From JBEVMS01 sp040508515 (GTDB taxonomy: Bacteria > Pseudomonadota > Gammaproteobacteria > Xanthomonadales > Rhodanobacteraceae), in contig JBEVMS010000076.1 of the NCBI GenBank assembly GCA_040508515.1, forward strand, positions 1 through 7,470: a stretch of 7,470 bases of DNA, in the 5' to 3' direction. Each line of letters begins with the position of its first letter. Position 1 is the first letter of the stretch. Below, piece after piece: positions 5,830 to 7,470 of the stretch. The notes beneath the pieces are model-generated. The model was given only the letters and a program-made list of their open reading frames with translations, had not been told where the DNA came from and did not search any database. A program made the position numbers and the translations under genes.

Positions 5830-7370
5830 GTGCGCCACAAAAATCCGTTCTGACCCTGAAACGCAATACCCCGATCGACGCTGACGCGCCCCCCCTCGAA
5901 GAGCGACTGCACAAAGTGCTGGCCAACGCGGGCCTGGGCTCGCGCCGCATGCTGGAACAGCGCATCCAGGCCGGTGAGGTCGAAGTCAACGGCAGCGCCG
6001 CCGGCATCGGCTCCAGCGTGCACGCGGGCGACCGCGTAGTGATCGACAGCAAGCAGTTCGTGGTCGCCACCGACAATCGCGATGAAACCGAAGTGCTGGT
6101 CTATCACAAGCCCGAAGGTGTGGTGACCACCCGTGAAGATCCCGAAGGCCGCCCCACCGTGTTCGAGCAGCTGCCGCGCCTCAAAGGCGCGCGCTGGGTC
6201 GCCGTGGGCCGCCTGGACATCAACACCACCGGCCTGTTGCTGCTGACCACCGATGGCGAACTGGCCAACGCGTTGATGCATCCCAAGAGCGGCCTGGAAC
6301 GCGAATACCTGTGCCGCGTGCACGGCGAAGTTCCCGACGAGATGATCGAAAAGCTCAAGGCCGGAGTGGAGCTGGAAGACGGCCCGGCGCGTTTCGACGA
6401 AATCGGCATCATCAGCCGCGGTGGCAGCCATAGCTGGTTCCGCGTGGTGATCCGCGAGGGCCGCAACCGCGAAGTGCGCCGCTTGTGGGATTCGCAGGGC
6501 TTTCTGGTCAGCCGACTCAAGCGCATCCGCTACGGCAGCATCGAACTGCCGCGCGCACTGCGCCGCGGCGACTGCGAAGCGTTGCCTGAAGAAAGCGTCA
6601 AGACCCTGCGTAAGGTCACCGGCTTGGGCGCGCCGCAACCGGTGCTAACGCTGAGCCCGGTATTGCATCAGCGTCGCGCCAATCGCAACGTCACCGAATA
6701 TCGCCCCGAGCGCGGCGCCGGCACCGCCTGGACCGCCGGGCGCGACGACGAAGCACGCGAAGTCCGCGCCTTTGATCGCCTGCGCGATGAACCCACCCGC
6801 GGCCGGGGTCCCCAGCAGCGCCGTGCCCCTGGCCGCGAGGTCAATGGCAACGTGGCCCGCCCGGAGCGCAGCGGCGCGCCGGGGGGCGGACAGCGCAGAG
6901 GTGGCGGTGGTGGTGGTCGCCGCGGCGTCGCGCCGGGCCAGGAGCTGCCATCGGTACGCACTTGGTTCGCCGGCGACAGCCGTGATGGCGCTGCACGCGA
7001 CGGTAACCGCGCGCCAAGCGGCCCGCGCGGTAATGCCGGTTTCAATAACGGCGCCAGCGGCAATTATCGCGGCGCGGGTAAGCCGGCTGGCGCACGCGGC
7101 GGCAGCGGCAGCGCTTACGCCGGCCCGGGTGGCAATACGGGCGGCGGCGCGCGGTACGGTGATAACCGGGGCAACACCGCCGGCGGCAACCGCGCCGGCG
7201 CCGATAATCGCGGCAACACCGCGGCCAGCGGCAATCGCGGTCCGCAAAATCGGGGCAACCGCCCAGGCCAGGGCGGCGGCGCACGCCCGCAAGGTCAAGG
7301 CCCCAGCCGCGGCGGTTCGCGTCCCCAAGGCGGCGGTGGGCGTGGCGGCAACCGCTCAGGCAACCGCTAA
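5826..7370 (+). CDS. rluB: 23S rRNA pseudouridine(2605) synthase RluB with long RG/N-rich tail
   Basis: RluB isomerises a uridine of 23S rRNA (U2605 in E. coli numbering) near the peptidyl transferase centre. An N-terminal S4 RNA-binding domain spans about 24-80 (LEERLHKVLANAGLGSRR). The RsuA/RluB-type catalytic domain spans about 88-265, with VGRLDINTTGLLLLT at 127-141 holding the catalytic Asp131, and REGRNREVRRLW at 210-221. The E. coli enzyme has about 290 residues; this one has 514. The extra C-terminal 225 or so residues are low-complexity, rich in Gly, Arg, Asn, Pro and Ala, with a single Lys (419), a run of six Gly near 359-364 and a near-duplicate DNRGNT block at 446 and 460. Such tails are common in this gene in related bacteria and probably bind RNA non-specifically. 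The start is fixed by GAGGAG and the ATGA overlap with scpB. RluE, RluF or RsuA are less likely because of the scpAB linkage. Confidence 0.93.
   Translation: MSAPQKSVLTLKRNTPIDADAPPLEERLHKVLANAGLGSRRMLEQRIQAGEVEVNGSAAGIGSSVHAGDRVVIDSKQFVVATDNRDETEVLVYHKPEGVVTTREDPEGRPTVFEQLPRLKGARWVAVGRLDINTTGLLLLTTDGELANALMHPKSGLEREYLCRVHGEVPDEMIEKLKAGVELEDGPARFDEIGIISRGGSHSWFRVVIREGRNREVRRLWDSQGFLVSRLKRIRYGSIELPRALRRGDCEALPEESVKTLRKVTGLGAPQPVLTLSPVLHQRRANRNVTEYRPERGAGTAWTAGRDDEAREVRAFDRLRDEPTRGRGPQQRRAPGREVNGNVARPERSGAPGGGQRRGGGGGGRRGVAPGQELPSVRTWFAGDSRDGAARDGNRAPSGPRGNAGFNNGASGNYRGAGKPAGARGGSGSAYAGPGGNTGGGARYGDNRGNTAGGNRAGADNRGNTAASGNRGPQNRGNRPGQGGGARPQGQGPSRGGSRPQGGGGRGGNRSGNR
7161..7244 (+). repeat. Imperfect 42-bp tandem duplication in the rluB tail
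   Basis: Two adjacent 42-bp units begin at 7161 and 7203. Both encode DNRGNTA followed by a Gly/Asn/Arg-rich half (DNRGNTAGGNRAGA and DNRGNTAASGNRGP). The nucleotide match is imperfect because of silent and replacement changes, so the duplication is not recent. It shows how the tail may have grown by in-frame repeats. Confidence 0.6.
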
Positions 7371-7384
7371 CCCGTTCTATCCTT

Positions 7385-7415
7385 CGCCCCGGCCACACCG
7401 TTGCCGGGGCGTTTT
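7385..7415 (+). terminator. Intrinsic terminator of the scpA-scpB-rluB operon
   Basis: CGCCCCGGC (7385-7393) pairs perfectly with GCCGGGGCG (7403-7411) across a 9-nt loop, and TTTT follows at 7412-7415. It begins 14 bp after the rluB stop codon. The stem is strong and GC-only. The T-run is short, which is usual in high-GC genomes. Confidence 0.82.
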
Positions 7416-7470
7416 GCGCACAACCATCACGATGTACTTTCCTGAGGCCGCACTAACGGCCAACGGCATG
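7416..7470. other. Region after the terminator, no supported gene
   Basis: A plus-strand frame beginning with ATG at 7432 (MYFPEAALTANGM) stays open to the window end, but it has no Shine-Dalgarno and is too short to judge. A minus-strand frame also crosses the terminator. Nothing here can be assigned. Confidence 0.3.

Noticed and set aside
5637..6638. 333-residue minus-strand open frame opposite scpB/rluB
   Set aside because: Ala/Gln/His-rich antisense shadow of two real genes, with no recognisable motif.
6645..7328. 227-residue minus-strand Ala-rich frame opposite the RluB tail
   Set aside because: It is the antisense of Gly/Arg codons (GGC and CGC give GCC and GCG), which automatically yields Ala-rich apparent protein.
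7432..7470. Start of a downstream gene at the window end
   Set aside because: Only 13 codons, no Shine-Dalgarno, and an equally open frame exists on the opposite strand.

Overview
The window looks like chromosomal DNA from a high-GC gammaproteobacterium of the Xanthomonadales/Lysobacterales. A Rhodanobacteraceae-like genus (Dyella, Rhodanobacter, Frateuria, Luteibacter) is my best guess, although this cannot be proven from the sequence. The reasons are the aconitase A gene directly followed by a FadD-type acyl-CoA ligase (the rpfA-rpfB pair of Xanthomonas), and an SMC-type scpA-scpB pair joined to rluB. No mobile element, CRISPR array, tRNA or rRNA was recognised.

Layout. Bases 3-986 hold the C-terminal third of aconitase A, cut by the window edge. 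A spacer of about 300 bp contains one hairpin and no convincing gene. A complete 558-residue long-chain acyl-CoA ligase follows at 1291-2967. It converges, with a 36-bp gap, on a small PilZ-domain gene on the minus strand (3004-3366). Between the PilZ gene and scpA lies a gene-poor stretch of about 670 bp (3367-4035). It contains a possible 24-codon leader ORF whose stop overlaps the PilZ start, several strong inverted repeats, a candidate promoter facing scpA, and a minus-strand frame with protein-like character broken by an in-frame TGA. That frame is a possible gene remnant. The operon scpA (4036-4941), scpB (4948-5829), rluB (5826-7370) then runs to a clear intrinsic terminator at 7385-7415.

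Function. Aconitase A and FadD serve the TCA cycle and fatty-acid activation. In Xanthomonas their orthologues are also linked to diffusible signal factor (DSF) pathogenicity regulation, and PilZ proteins are typical c-di-GMP effectors downstream of that pathway. ScpA (kleisin) and ScpB (winged-helix partner) form the SMC-ScpAB chromosome condensin. RluB makes a pseudouridine in 23S rRNA. scpB and rluB overlap by ATGA and are probably translationally coupled.

Most of the window is ordinary core genome. The points worth a second look are the 3367-4035 intergenic region, the atypical c-di-GMP motif of the PilZ protein, and the long disordered tails of ScpB (acidic) and RluB (Arg/Gly/Asn-rich), which are encoded next to each other with opposite charge.
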